Shown here piece after piece: positions 12,886 through 28,000 of a stretch of 64,000 nt of DNA. Both the position numbers and the translations under genes were made by a program. Source of the stretch: Nemertoderma westbladi (lineage: Eukaryota; Xenacoelomorpha; Nemertodermatida; Nemertodermatidae); contig JAUCBJ010000519.1 in NCBI GenBank assembly GCA_032718475.1, forward strand, positions 1-64,000. The letters are read 5' to 3'. Position 1 is the stretch's first letter. Every line of letters starts with the position of its first letter. The notes under the pieces are model-generated. The model was not told the origin of the DNA, did not search any database, and saw nothing but the letters and a program-made list of their open reading frames with translations.

Positions 12886-13029
12886 TCAGTAGTTTTCATC
12901 ATCTTCACTGTCTGACGATTCAACTTTCTCGCCAAAAACCTCTTGGAACCCGGAAATGTCGACTTCGGGAACACCTTGACCAACAAGTCGTAGTACAGTT
13001 GGAGTAATCGAGTCCCTCAAACCCAAAAC
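12886..13029 (-). CDS. NACHT-WD exon T: terminal coding exon
   Basis: Acceptor TATTTTTAAG. Encodes VLGLRDSITPTVLRLVGQGV, then FQEVFGEKVESSDSEDDENY and TGA at 12886. Joined to exon S it reads GGQLV-VLGLRDS, which completes a strand as at the NWD C-terminus. The intron before it is about 5 kb. Confidence 0.78.
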   Translation of the reverse strand, partial: VLGLRDSITPTVLRLVGQGVPEVDISGFQEVFGEKVESSDSEDDENY

Positions 13030-16000
13030 CTTAAAAATAATTGTTAGAAAATAGAATAAAGTAAGAAAAATAGTATAATGCAGTGAGAAAATAAATATAT
13101 TTGTAGAAATATCTCACTTTAGATAGCTATGTGCTATCTTTATTAGTTATTATTAGTTATTAGTCCTACGAAAAAAATTTTGATACATTATTTATACATA
13201 ATTATAATATAATATAAATATAATATATAATATAATATAAATAAATATAATATATATAATTAAATAAATATAATATATATAATATAAATAAATATAATAT
13301 ACATTATTATACATAATTTTTATACATTTGCCTTGATTCTACGATTTAGTTATAAAACCGTATATTTACCATATCTAATACATTTTGGCACTCATATATA
13401 TCACCTGGTCCAGTGGCGCGGAAGGTTAGCGCGTAGGTCGCGCGTATATTAGGTCAAGGGTTCAATTCTCATTCGGTAAATATGTATTTTTGCACATCTT
13501 TATTTCGATTTCGTTAAAATTAGATAAGCCAATAGCGTGCGTACAGCAAATAGAACCGATTAGCTGGGCCAATAGTATGTGTTGAATAATTTATTGGGCG
13601 AATGCGAGCTGATGGAATTTTGTGGAATGTTCTAGTGCGATTCCATGCCTCGGATTTTCTATAGAAGGTGCCGTTTGCCCTTTGGTTATCACTTGTAATA
13701 CTTAACTTATCCCCTTATTTATAAATATTTACTTACATTTCTTTAGTTAAAGTTTTGTTATGTTATTTGTAAAACTTTGATAATTTGTTTAAAACTGTTT
13801 GCTTAAGTTAAAAAACACTGAAAACTCAGAACATGTAGCTTTTAGCATATTTATTTTATTTATTTTAACATATTTTAGCTTGAGACAGCCGACGTTAGAA
13901 GATGGCTGCGTAAATCTTTAGGCCACAGCAAAACAAGAGAGAGGAATGAACGCATCGCATAAGGGAACCCACACCATTCGACCGCGCCCACCTAGACCAT
14001 GATTCCACAGCCTGAAAGCGCCCATGCCCGAGGTAAGACTTTGTTCGACGACTTTACCCGCCGTAAGACCGTAGATCAGGGTGAAGTATGACGAATAATA
14101 CCGTACAATTTAGGAGTAATCACACTCATCAACACAATAATAGGAAAATCACACCGCGGCAAGTCTACAGTAGTTTAGGTACATTAGCGGTAGTTAGGAT
14201 TCGCTACGCGGGGATTGTTTTTTCGCGAATTTGGTCTGTATATGTAGACTGTACATCTGCCTCACCGGATAGAGACTGGTCACCCTGATTGTCGAGTTAG
14301 CCCGGGCAATTGATTCACCCAAGTTTAGGGGAAGACATCAGGCACCGATCTCGCCAGTAGTAGTTTGTGTACTTTATTATCTATTATTTTAGACATTTCC
14401 TGTGCTGGTATTTCACGGTAAATATTGTACAACCCCTGTTTGGACTACTGGATTTATTATTAAATTAAATAGTTTTATTAATTTTATTTTATAATACTTA
14501 TTTTTTCTTAAATTGAATAAGTGAAGAAGTGTCAACAGCTACAAGTGTAAGAGTGCCTCGTACTGTGGGTTGAAGCGGTATGGGGTATGGTCACAAAGTA
14601 TGTCACGCACTAGGGGGGAGGGGGGGGGGGGGTTAGACCTTGCGTGTCATTTTGTGACAGAGGGGGAGGGGGGTGTCGGCTTTTGTGACGGCCACGGCGA
14701 TGCTCTATGCTTTAATGTTAGCTTGGCTTTGACTTTCACAGATGAGTAGAAAAGTGGGTAACTTTAAGGAAAACAATAAACTCAATAACATTGAGTATAA
14801 TCGATAAATTGAGTAGGACCATAGAAGCCATTGACTCCAACACTGTAATACCTGTTATTAATATAGAATAAGAACACTTGACTTGCCCGTGGAAAAATGT
14901 AGATATAGTGAGTAGTAGTATGATGAGGATGATGATGAGGAGTAGTGAGTGTAGTATATGTAGTAAACGCAACAATTTATGCGAGCGTAGCAAGTGTAAA
15001 TATTTTTATACAATAATGTTGAGATTTTGTACATCCAAATCAAACTTATTTACAATAATATTTCTTTACTTTGTTAAAACTAACGATTTTACATTACAGG
15101 ACGAAATATAATATTGGCTATTACACCTCTGCAGTAATATATGTAATACTGTAAGAAAAAGCTTTACTACTCAGAGCTTTACCCCTCTTTATGCCTGTAA
15201 TTTCGCCTCCTGGAAATTTGCTGGGGGTGTGTGGGTGGAGGGGGCAATTGTTCCATGTGTTACAGAACTATTGACAGATCATCGGAGCACAAAGGTAAAA
15301 ACCAGAAATCTCCTCCGTTTTGATTGGAAAAAGGCAACACAGGAGCATATTCTATCTTATCAAGCTGAGTTGGCAACAGGCTTGGATGGAGTAAAGGAGC
15401 AGTGTATGAAGGAAGATATGACAATAGAGGATATGAATATGTTTAGCAAAAGACTCCAGAACCTAATTATAGATTCTGCCAAACATTCTATCCCTCAACT
15501 TCGTCGACGTCGATATACTAAAAATCATCGTGTAAGGAGTAATATTCTTAGAGAGTGATGCTCAACAACAAAAGAACTTTACAAACTATGGTGGAGTCGG
15601 GGGAAGGATGAGAATGATATCTATAGTGTTGCATTTAAAGAGTCAAAAAAGCATTTGCGTCGGCTTAGAAATTATCTAGCTAAGAAACATTTATCTGATA
15701 AACTAAATATGATTCGTCCAATTAGCAATATGTCGGATTTCTGGCGGCACTTTAGCTCTAAACAACGAACAGACAATGTTATCCCTGAGGTTATTCAGGA
15801 AAATCTTAGGAATGAAATGAAGCAAAGATTTCAAGCAAATCATGAAGTTGGGGAGATCAATAATCTGGTTCATAAACTAAAAGGCTTATGTGACAAATCA
15901 GCAAAGTATAGCTTTGGTAAATGAGCTATTAGAAGGGCGATAATGTGCCTCCCTCTGGGTAAGGCAGCGGATTTTGCCTCAATAGTAGCTGAGCATCTAC

Positions 16001-19000
16001 AAGCACAGGATATTGATCTCATCACTAATATTCTGGAATTTCTTTTTAATAATTGTCTAAGACTAGGAGCTGTGCCAGAATTATTTGGACATACGTTGAT
16101 TAGCAGTATATATAAAGGTGGACATCGTAGTAGACTTCTTACAAAGTCATTTCGAACCGTATCCAGTGTTTGCCTGCTTGCAAAAATCTTTGAGGCCCTT
16201 GTCATGGAAGATATAATGATGAACTACAAACTATTTCCTATAAATAGCCTACAGTTTGCCTACAAGAAACGTATAGGAACGGACATGGTTGTTGCACTTG
16301 TTTTTGAGAATCTAGAGTATTATTCAAAGGGGGGATCTCCAGTATTCCTTTGCAAACTGGATCTTAGTTATGAATTTGATAGGGTAAGCCATCTGGGACT
16401 TTACCGGAAATTGGAAGATATTCTTCACCCTTCTTTGCTATTATTGATTATAAGCTACTACAATCAGACTATTTTCTATTGTAAATTTGGACCGAGTGTT
16501 GATGTTACTGCGGTTTTCGTATCCATAATGGTGTGAATCAGTTCTATCTCCTTTATTTTTCAATATCTATACAATGGAAATAATGACTGATTTGGAAGAA
16601 CTGGGATTAGGTTGTATCATTGCGGGCCTGTGGCTTGGTGTAATTAACTATGCAGATGATTACCTCGTGATGTGTTCCTCAGAGAAAGATCTACAAATTA
16701 TTACAGATCGGATTGATGTGGGTGCAAATAATATTTCTTTGGACATTGAAGATTCAAAAACATATTGGATCGTTCGGGAGCCTACATAGGCAAACCGATG
16801 GGTGTTGACATTCACAGCAGCATAAGAATCAACGGCTGCAATATTATGCGGGGTCGACACATGACCTTTCTTGGGGTAAAAATCTTTTGCTCAGAAAATG
16901 ATATTGTTTGCGATATTCGTCAAGAACTGTTACTCCTCTCAAGTTTATTTTATAGGAAGGGTTGGACAACAAGGTGGTATAGCATAGATACCATCTACAC
17001 TGTGGACGTCTGTGGCTGAGCCTCGGCTACTCTTCTTTACCCGCCTTGTAATGGGCTCGATTTCTAGTTCTGAACGGGAGTCCATTGATACCTTGCATCG
17101 GCGTGTCCTCAGAAACTTATTGCATGTCGGCAGCTATGTTAGTAACTCCGCAATCTATGACCTTATGGGGGTGCGACCATTGTCACTGGAATCCGTTCGC
17201 GCCTCTGTGGGATTACTCTTTAGAATAAAGAACTGTCCTAACACAAGACTTCAATCGGCCTTGAGAGTAGCTTTGTGTTTAAATGACAATGGTGTAAAGT
17301 ATAGTGGCATTGGTAGTACACTCCGGGTCTGCGGTACCATGTTACCCACAACTAAATCTTTATTGAACTTTAGTTATCATTTTAAATCTCTCATGTCTCG
17401 GCTGGAAATGGGGACACCACTCATAGAGGATATCTTAAATATTGAATTTATCAGAATGACTTATGACCTTGTTGGTATCACTTTCTCTGGAAAACATGAC
17501 AGGATTTTACGATATTTTAATCGAGTCTAATTTTATTTCAATTTAATTTTTAATAGCCCTACTGGAATATTGTCATGGATTATTTTTTTTATAAGACACC
17601 CTATTTCTACTTGTTAAATTGCACTATTGCTTCACTACAAATGGTTACACAACTTTCAAATATGTAATATTTAACAACTGTTTATTGCGCTTATGCCATT
17701 TTTATGGGTTGTGGTTGGTACTGTAACATTTAATTTAAGTGGGTATTTTGAATCGTAACCCTATAATAACTGTCAGTTTTTATTGTGCTGTGCACTTTTT
17801 ACTCCATTAATATCAATTTTATTTGATTAAAGACAATGAAAATGAATGAAATAAATGTCCCACACCCCCCGGTCCCGTACGCCTATGAGCAAGGAAGCCA
17901 ACAAGGCCAAGCAGGGAAAGGGAATCAATTATGACTGGGAGAAACTCCGAAGTGATAATGCAGTAAATGATGCTTACAGGGTAGAAGTTCAAAACCGGTT
18001 TGAGATACTCCACCCAATTGACCGGACCACTCCACTAATTATATTTACCAGAATAAAATCTCGACTTGGTCAGATAAACTGATTACTCACCACTAATTGG
18101 CCTCCCAATGCGAGGTTGCAGCACTGTATCTTGGAATCCGGGGTGAATATTGACAGACAAGTGTTCTTGTTCAGGTCCCACAAGCTAACGGTTCCACTGA
18201 AAACAACGGCTCGCTCCCTATCGATCACGAATATCTGCGAGTCGCTGGACAAACTTAGCGACGCGTAGCCGAACATCCTGCGAGAAAAATAATTACATTA
18301 AGGCGTGGAAACCAACAATTAAGTAATTCTTATGTCTCGCAATACCTGAATGAGTGTCTGCAGTAGATTTTAAACGGGTTTCCACTCCCGAAAAACAGGG
18401 ATACCAGCGAAAAATGCAATCCCGGTCCCGATCCCGGAAATCCCGAAAAGTGAGAACCCGTTTAAACACTAGTATGCGGGCCAGCGTAAATGTAAAGGAA
18501 TCCCGGTAGAGGCGTTACTTTATGTTGTCTATTATCCATATGGACACTCACCAACAGCTGTCGGCCTTAAACAATAATTATTTTGAGCTACAACAGTGGT
18601 AGTTTATTGATAGATTAAGAAGAGGAAGTCGAGGAAATCCATAGCCAAGCACCTAACTGATCTAGTCTTGGCTGACGGGAATCAGTAGAGGCCAACGTTC
18701 AGCTCATAGTGCTAAAGTGTTGTTCTATTTGTTAACTCCAAGAAGACAAAAAAAATTACTTATATATTAACTTAAAAGCAAACAAGAGTCTTACACCCCT
18801 TAAACTACAAAAAAATATAGAATCAGGACATTAAGCCCAAAATACTTTCCAGACCCTAGGGCCATCAAAGGACACAAACAAAACAAACAATAAACACAAA
18901 CAAAAATAACATAATAACATGCTCCACTCTCCACTCCTCCACTCTTATTATGTTATTTTTTGTTTGTGTTTGTTGTTTGTTTTGTTTGTGTCCTTTGATA

Positions 19001-22000
19001 GCCCTAGGGTCTGGAAAGTATTTTTGGCTTAATGTCCTGATTCTATATTTTTTTTGTAGTTTAAGACTCTTGTGTTTACCTTTAAGTTAATATATACATA
19101 AAAAAAACCCTGTTAGTCAGTATGTCGGTACATTCAATTATGACAAATTACTTATCAACAAGTTAACTTCGACAAAAAGTTAACTTCGACAACAAAAGTT
19201 AACCTCAGAAAATGTCTGAACGTATGAGACTATGAGCATCGTATGTTTCAGCATGTGGACGACTTCTGTTACCTGGGATCAGGTCAGGTGAGGACCTTCG
19301 AAAACGTAATTGAAAGGCATGGGCAGCATTGAATAGGCTTTCCAGGATTTGGAAGTCACCGAGAATTAATCGGAAACTTAAGGTCCGATTATTTAGAGCA
19401 GCAGTAGTTCCAGTACTCCTCTATTGGAGTCCATGATGGGCTCTAACTGCTGAGGACACCAAATCTCTGGATGGCACATTCACAAGAATGCTAAGCCGGG
19501 ATCATTGTGCCAAGTACAATGCACACATCTCCAACCAGACACTATATAATATTGGAGGGACACATTGGTTCAACCAGGCTTGACACTAGAACGAAGCCGC
19601 CTCCGCTTTGCAGGACATTCTTGTGGTTTGGCGGCCTCATGGAGTGAATAAGCATGGTGGACAGTCCATGACTTTCGTGAGACGCATCTTAAAGGTAACT
19701 GGCCTTGAAGATGCGGATATTCTAGCAAATGTCATGCCTGAGGTTTGGGCGATGTGGCGCGCAATTTTGCAATAAGCAACTCATAAATAGAATAAGATAA
19801 TACACACTTACGATAATATTAAATCACAATGAATATAAAATCCTTCACGGTTTACCTGACTATTGAGTTGTGTTTGGATGGTTGCCATGACTTCAGTACG
19901 CCGGTATCTTTACCAATAACCACCCGACTCGCGTCACTGCTGATACCCAGACAGCAGACGTTCCGCTCCCCTTTAATACGTCGGTATAAAGAACCGGTAA
20001 CGAGGTCCCAAAGGGTCAGATAGCTGGCCTTCTTAGCCGCGTTGTAATTGGTGTGAATGAGATGGGAGCCGGTTGGGGTGAGCGCTGATTGGCGCAAAAT
20101 TAGCTGGGAGTTCTCGTCCTAAAACAAATAAATTGTTGCTAATGGAAAACAAATTGGATTTGACCCTTTGACACCGAGATTAATAATTTTACGAGCTAGC
20201 CTTTAGCGAGCGATATGCATTATTTATACATCAAGTGGCATTCAGGGAAAAAAGCAATTTGCTATTAATGAAATAAGTATTTTATTACATGAAACAATTT
20301 AAAACTCAAAAGCGCAGATAATTTAAGTTTACCAAAATAATGTTATCGAATATTCATTGCATAAATATAATAATTACTGTACGCAGTTGAAACTCCACTA
20401 GTTTAGAAAAAATGCAAAAGTAATACATAACGGTAACTGAAGAATATAGGGATATTGCAAAAATAAATTTACTCAGTATAACTTTCATTGACAACTTTTA
20501 TTTACTTTATATTACACCCATTAACTTATTACATTAATTATTGTTGGTTTTGTATAACCTGTAGACAGTGAATGCGTGACCGCGAGGGGACATTGAACAC
20601 GTCGAGTCTGTTGGAGAAGTACGACGCCACTATGGTGGTCTCGTCCGCGCTGATAATGAACTGCTCGATGCCCTCCTGCGGTTCCTTCGGCACTGCTTCC
20701 TCGGTTTCAGGGTTCTCTGACCCACCGTTAGATGGCGTACCCTTTCCGTTACTCTCGGCCTGGGACGCCGCGGTGGATCTGGGGTTCTCCGACATGATTC
20801 GAGATTCTATCTGCCCGTTGTGAAGATGCCAGATGATAAAGTAGCATCTGGAATAATGATGAATATGTATATATGAAAATCCGGTAACAAGTTTAACTAC
20901 ACCCCCCCCCCCCCCCCCCCCCCCCCCCGGACATTTTCCCCAAGCGCCGTTTGCCCTCCAGCCAGAGGCTACAACATATTCCACAGTATTTGCGTGTCAC
21001 TCTCTTTTGTATGACTCAAATACCTGAGTTATTTAACTGCCATATTGACCAAAGTTACGCGTAAGGGAATGAACATAATGGTTCCAAATGGGAAACAAAT
21101 AATACGGAAGATTAGCTTATTGTTTTGGTTAGAAATACTATCAGCTGTATGACCTATACTTCACATAAAGTAAATAGATAACAAATGTTTATCAACCTCA
21201 CAATATATCCTCTCTTACTCTTTCTACCTTCAAAATATTATATTCTAGAATATTGTTTAATACGGTAGGTGACGTAAAAAAACTATTAAATAATATAAAT
21301 TTAATTGCTGATGTCGCGATGGTTTTAAGACTTATAAAATGATTCTGATATTCCTCCTTATTTAAGGGATATAACCTTTCGTTTTTAGCAAAATCGGAAA
21401 AAACTGTAGTTGAAAATTTATGTATGGGAAGAGCGACTAAGTCTAACAAGTAAAACGTCGCGTAGCTGCTTAATTAATTAGTGGACCGTCTCATGACGTC
21501 GTTGTAAATGTTTGAACGCTAATAGGTCGGTCTTTAGTGAAATGAAACCTAACTTGGTACACAATCCGCCATGTACAGTCGGGGTCTCAAAGTGCATCTG
21601 TTCTTTGAGATTTTCTCAAAGTTTTTCTAAAAGTGTCTAAAAGTCATTACATTACTCCCAACGGCCGCTTTGAATTCTTGTAGACACTTTTAGTTGGGAA
21701 TCTCAAAGTGATTTCCTACTTTTAGGCACTTTTAATTCTTTGAATTCTTTGAGAAATATCACTTTGAGGTAATTTACGACACTTTGAATTCTTTGAGAAA
21801 ATCAACTCCGAGGTATTCCTGATTGACAGCTCGTGGTAACACAGGTAAAGGCACACTTGGGGAACAATATCCTGCGGGCAAGAAAGTGATACTTGGGTGT
21901 TACCTTGCCAGTTGTAGCCTAAGCTGTTCCCATTAATTACATTATATACATACATACATTATAGTATGTTGTTTAGTTATAATCAGAATGTTATGCTGTA

Positions 22001-25000
22001 ATAGGTTTTACAGACCCAATTATAAAGACCTGCATAATCTTGTTACATGTGTTAACTTTCGTTAATTGTTTTGAATCCCCCGTCACGCCTCTGTAACTTG
22101 CTCCTTTACTAACCTGCTCCTTTAAATAGCAATGGTACATAACGCTCATTGTGACCTGTACAAAACAAAGAGGTTAAGTCGCGTTACGTCTCAAAGAGCG
22201 TTAGGTTCCAAAGAGCTTTAGGACCCATTGCCAGAGAGCGTGAGGTCACATTGCCATTTAAAGGAGCAGGTTAGTAAAGAAACAGGTTACAGAGGCGTGT
22301 TGGGGAACCAAAACAATAAACGAAATTTAACACATGTGTTTTGTATCTGTACAGGTCTTTATTATTTGGGTCGTAGGTCTTTGTTTTGTAGTCACTCCAC
22401 ACTGCGGTGTTGCGTGGGGGCCACCAATCCACCCTCCCACACTCAACTCCCAACTTCCTGGACACTAGGATACTGAGTGAAAGCGTCTGAAACTACTACA
22501 GGAACACCATGACAGACTATGGGCTAGCGACAAGGGACTGGCGCCCTTGAACATGTAAACTGTAGTACCTACTGTACCACCTACCTTAAAGTGACCTGTG
22601 GGACCAGCCCATTATTAGTGAGGTCGGCATTTCTCTTTATCCTGCCGCTCTCTTTGTATTACAATAGCATACAGCTAACCAATGGCAATGGTCTACCCCC
22701 AGTGCGGGAAAGACAAGCTGGCTACCATTGAAATGAATAGGGGGGGGGGGGGGGGGGGATAATATGGTGTGTTCGTGTTCCCATCCGAATGTCTGTCGTC
22801 TTGGCTCAGCTAAGCTTAAACAGAGCCACAGCCTACAATAGAGCTTTACCTAAATACACTTCCAGTGAGCCAAGCAGCAGTGGCGGGTTAGCTCCAAAAT
22901 GCCCATGTAGGATTTCTTCGAAAAAGGACCAATTGGTTGTATTGGAAGAGACGGTAACAATACCTGCAATATCCTACTGTAAAGTTTGTGAATCAAATCA
23001 TAAATCCGACCTTCTCACCAAAACAGTAAACTCTAAGTAAGCGAATATATTGCAGTATCGATCTCTTATAACCGGTGAGGCAGAAAACAGTCTACGAGCA
23101 GACAAACTTCGATAAAACAAAATCCCGCGCAGCGAATCCTAAAATCAGGCTGACTCACTGACGGACTAAGGGGCTCGTATACTTTGCCGCGGTGTGATTT
23201 ATATGGTTGGGCAAAGGGACGCTAGCTAGGTACAGGCAGAGATTTGGAGATGTCTAACTAGCGAGCAAAGTGCAGTAAGGACGAAAGTTAATTTTATATA
23301 TTTTGAGGTGTAAATAATTTCTAACGCGCGTGTGTTAATTCTGAACGGTCAAAAGCAGTTTTGCTCCTTCACATATATAATTACTGGGTACGGTGTGCAT
23401 TTTACGAATATTCTAATTTTATAACTTGTAGGTCCAATACTCACGAATGATAAGGTTCCTTCCCCTCTTGCGTATTTCCAGGACTCAAATTCAGGCATAA
23501 GGTTAATACTACGCCCAGAATTCGGCAATTTTAGGTACCAGGTCCCTGATACTAAGAAGAGATGTGTTAGTTTACTACTGTAGGCGTACAGTTACTAATA
23601 GCTATCCTGGCGTCCTATCTAGAATTTTAGTCACCCAGGTAGTCCAGGTAACTTCCTATCAGGGCGTTGGCGGGGACACGGTAGATGTTAGTATCCCTAA
23701 TAGCCTCAATTTATTTGCGCCTAGTGTAAACTGCCCTACCGCCTGAACGGTACAATCCTAATTCAGGTGAAAACACAGCAACCCCCCTAGCCTACAAGTT
23801 CTAATGCAATGGACACCGTTGTACGGCAAATAGTCACAGACGCACCTGTACTTAGCAAGAGTTAAGCGTACAGTTTGCTGCACCCTAACCAATTTGTATG
23901 CCTTCGTACCGGTGTGCCTACGTCCTATCTGCGTACTAGTATCTGCCTGCGCTCTCCCCCCCCCCGTAGGAATATGAAGGTCTACTGCGGTTTTTCCTGA
24001 ATCAAGACAGTACAGTCCCTTTTGATGTAATTTTAGGCTTACAGCGTGTCACTACGTCTACCTTTTGATCTTTTGGTCTTATACTTAGGTAGCAAGGATC
24101 GAACGCTGTCTAACCTTTCAGGCGATGGGCGAATAACTCTAAATGGTATTGCGGGTTGTCTCTCGTCTACATTCCCGTGATGTTCCCGTTCATTGCTGCG
24201 GCCCGATCTCTAGCCGGCCATCCTGTCCCTTAGTTGGGTTCACCGTAGTGAATCCATAGTAAAACAGATAGGAAAAGCAGATTAGCGATAATTCTGACTT
24301 TATTACAGAAGATATAATTATAATACAATGTAATCTGAGAATAAACTAAGCACGACAGAATATTGATAAGATAATCTGAGATAGATTGAGATATAAGATA
24401 TAGTGTTTGATAACTAATGAACAAATCGCACCTTTATATAGCTAAATTTGTGCCGCAATCAATCGAGAAAATTCTCGATTGTTCTATAGGTTCTAACAAG
24501 GTTTTAAAGATAGCTATTGGTCCAGCTAATATATAACTTGCACGACATTGGTTACAATCAAATAACTACAGCCTCATTGGTACAGACAAATGCAATTAAT
24601 TTGTAGCGGTTAATTTAAATGAGTTGAAATTCTGCACAAAAAATAATTCGCACTTACTAGGATTCGAACTCAATACCTACTACACATATAATTTCCAACG
24701 CTCTACCGACTGAGCTAGGGCTGGGGCAAAACAGACTGTAAACAAGGGGGGAAAAGAATTACGCGGAAAAATGACCAGAGAGGGAGGAAAAACGCAGAGA
24801 GAAAGGAAAAACGCAATAATGTATTTTTCTACCATACATATTTTTATTAGAATTATTATACTTTGTAAATATTGAAACATCAATATTAATATTATACAGT
24901 ATGAGAACATGTAATATACATATAGAGCATTGTACATTATACAGTAACTTATACAAATTTAACTTATTCAACAAATAATATATTATCCTTTACGTCTAAC

Positions 25001-28000
25001 TATCAACGTAGGCTATTCGACCCCTAAAGGTCTGTTTACACGTGGAAACTTTTAGATCAACTTTCTCGGCAAACTAGCAACTTTTTTTGGAGCAACTTAA
25101 TTTAATCGCTGTTTACACGTGGCAACTTTACCAGCAACTTGGCCGGCAACTTTTAGAGCAACTTGGCGAGTTTAACTGTAAAATAGTGGGTCATTTTATC
25201 TACTAGCTAGTTTTTGATAATTACATCTGATTATCCCGCTTTAATTCCCCAACGCAAATTCCTTCAAGTTGCCGTAAAAGTTGAGCAAATTTTACGGCAT
25301 TTTTTTTCAGCAACTTACGTGTTTACACGGAGCAACTTGATCGGCAACCTGGTTTGCTCTAAAAGTTGCCGAGAAAGTTGCTCTAAAAGTTGCCACGCGT
25401 AAACAGGCCTTAAGGCAAGGATATGCGCATTGCTCATCTCAAAGATACATTAGTTTTCCAATAATTTCCAAACACTAATAATTATTTTTCAGGGCCAACG
25501 ATATGGAACTCTGATTCCTTTGCTGACGTAAAACATAAAAAATCTAAAATATAGTACCCTTTTCGAAATAGGTCACCTTCTAAAATATTAAATTAAAGTA
25601 CACTGTAAACAATCAATAAAACATAGATCTTACCAATTTTCCATAACCTTTTCCATCCAATATTTTATATTTTATGTATTTCCTATCTCGACTCATTTAG
25701 TTTAGTTTTATATACCTGGATCAGCATCGGAACTCCAGTGAAACAATTGATTGCGCTGGAGATTAACTTAGGATAATTAATTATTTCCCTATCAACAACA
25801 ACAGTAACAATCTCACACCTCACAATTCACATAATAGTAATATCCCCCCCCCCCCCTTTTTTTTTGCAAGCACTGCACACCTACCTACTACCTACCTACA
25901 CTACATACCTACCTGCCCGGCACTCCCAGACAATACATTGGGCTATAATACTAGCCACGCCATTGTCCAAAGTATTATTGTAACTTAACTTTTAATATTG
26001 CAATTATACAATATACTGTATATCTTACTCTATATGTGCAATGTGAGTATCGGATTACCAAATAAACAATAAATTTTAAACAATTGTCTATTTTAGTCTA
26101 AAATTCGCAACTGTTCGGTGGTCCACCCACACGATCAACACCATGTAGTACAAAAACCTAGGCCTACGACTACATGCTCTAAAACCCCCAAAAATGACCC
26201 CCCCCCCCCCCCCCCCCTCCGCTAAATGGCAGGTCTCCTTTGCTAATTCCCGTATACAAACACGGTACTCGTGGATGCCTTGGAACTCATGACACATTAT
26301 TGAAAGTTTATTATTTACTCATAAGTCTAGAAAACTAGATAATATATTTGTAATATGATAATTTATTTGTCAATATAACACGATTAACTGATACTCGTTT
26401 AATTAAACGTAAACCTTTGATGAAATTAAAAAATTCCTTCCAAATCCTTGCCTGTAATCAATAATTAATTAAAAGTTTAGTTGTTTTGTTGGGTTAACTT
26501 AGCAGCCTATCCCAGTACATGATTTCCCATCTCCTCAACCAGGGGAACTACTATATAGTTTAAACTATGTAAGCTATTTATAACAGCCAATAGAAAGCCG
26601 GGTTTTTCCTACCATCCACCTAAGCAAGCTACTCCCTTCCTCACCTCCACGCTACTCGCGACCTTAGCTCTAGCCTACTCTCAACCTTAGATTTACCACA
26701 GTCCTTAGGTATTCTGCCTGAGCTACTGAACCACTTGACCGATAGATGTACAAATGATAGAACCAATACGAATGAGAACTCAAAGCAATCTTTTACAAAG
26801 TTAATCCGAATAAAATAAAAATTTTTGAAAATCCACGGCATTTAGGGAATATAATTCTATACCGCTCCATGAAAACAGGATATTATCGTGCATAAAATAT
26901 ACGGTTTTCACCAATAATCAATCAAACTATAAAATACTTACTAGGGCGTACTTACATAGTTACAATTAAATTTCAAACAATACTTCCTTTCTACATAATG
27001 ATTCGATACAAAAATAATTACAAATTCAGACTTTACGTATTTAAGGCTTTACTAAGTAAGTACAATATAAATCTAAATTAAATTCACCAATATAAATCTA
27101 TTGCATTTCAATATTGCATAAATTCAAACAATTACAAATACAAATAAATGAAAACAATAAGAAAGGCTCGCGAGTCTTCCATCTACTATTGCATCTCAAA
27201 TATTGCATAAATTCAAGTAATTACAAATACTTTCGTACCTAAATGTAGATTGCATAAGTTTGGAATAATTACAAATATGAGTCTTTCTGAGCACAAAACT
27301 TTCTGACTATAAAACTTTCTAAATACAAAATATAACACTTTACAAATAAAACTATAAGAAAGGCCCACGAGTCTTCCATCTACTCTTACTTTCTGTTTCA
27401 CTGTAAATACAAATACTGCTTACAAGATATAAATTGCATAGTATTCGGAACAATATAAATTGCATAAGTTCGGAATAATATAAATTGCATAAGTTCGGAA
27501 TAATATAAATATAAAATATAAATTCTTACAAAATATAAATCTTTACTAAATATAAATTCTTACTAAATATAAATCTTACTAAATATAAATCTTGCTAAAT
27601 ATGAGTTTTTTCCAGAATACAAGACTTACTAATTAAATATAAAATATATAATTCAAATAAATCACAAATTTACAAGAAAGGCTCACGAGTCCTCCGTCCA
27701 CCCTTGCCCTCCCTTTTATCGCTTAGTTGATCGAGCCCTGCCGCGTCAGAGCAATAAGACAAAGCAATAGAAAAATCTAGGGGCGAGATCACCGCTTTTC
27801 AACTTCGTGTTAAAGTAAATAAAGAATTTGGACTCACGTACAGTATTTCTACAATAAAGAGAATTAGGAGACAGCTCGGATGGGTTCATGCCAACGCCAA
27901 ATACTGCCAAATTGTTCGTGAAGTAAACAAAGGGAAACGAATAAAGTTTGCTGAAAACTTGCAAAGGAATATATCAATATTAAGAAATATTGTTTTCACG

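Larger units (their letters stand above)
13030..15228. other. Intron S-T, distal part: AT-rich repeats and unclassified repeat copies
   Basis: Contains an AT microsatellite (13190-13320), a tRNA-like stretch (13404-13481), an unclassified GC-richer segment (13890-14290), a G run with TGTCAC/GTGACA motifs (14575-14710) and AT-rich sequence. The 14190-14280 part is related in inverted orientation to 23060-23170 (shared GGTGAGGCAG and GCGAATCCTAA on opposite strands), so these are copies of one dispersed repeat. No gene seen. Confidence 0.5.

Noticed and set aside
20572-20823. 83-codon plus-strand frame
   Set aside because: Antisense of exon Q.
21198-21449. 83-codon minus-strand frame in intron P-Q as an extra exon
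   Set aside because: Exons P and Q join in phase without it and with a complete WD strand, and it has no WD40 features.
24654-24726. Functional tRNA gene
   Set aside because: Boxes A and B are good, but the acceptor stem does not pair and no terminator follows at once; a SINE head or pseudogene fits better. The same holds for 13404-13481 and 38.4 kb.
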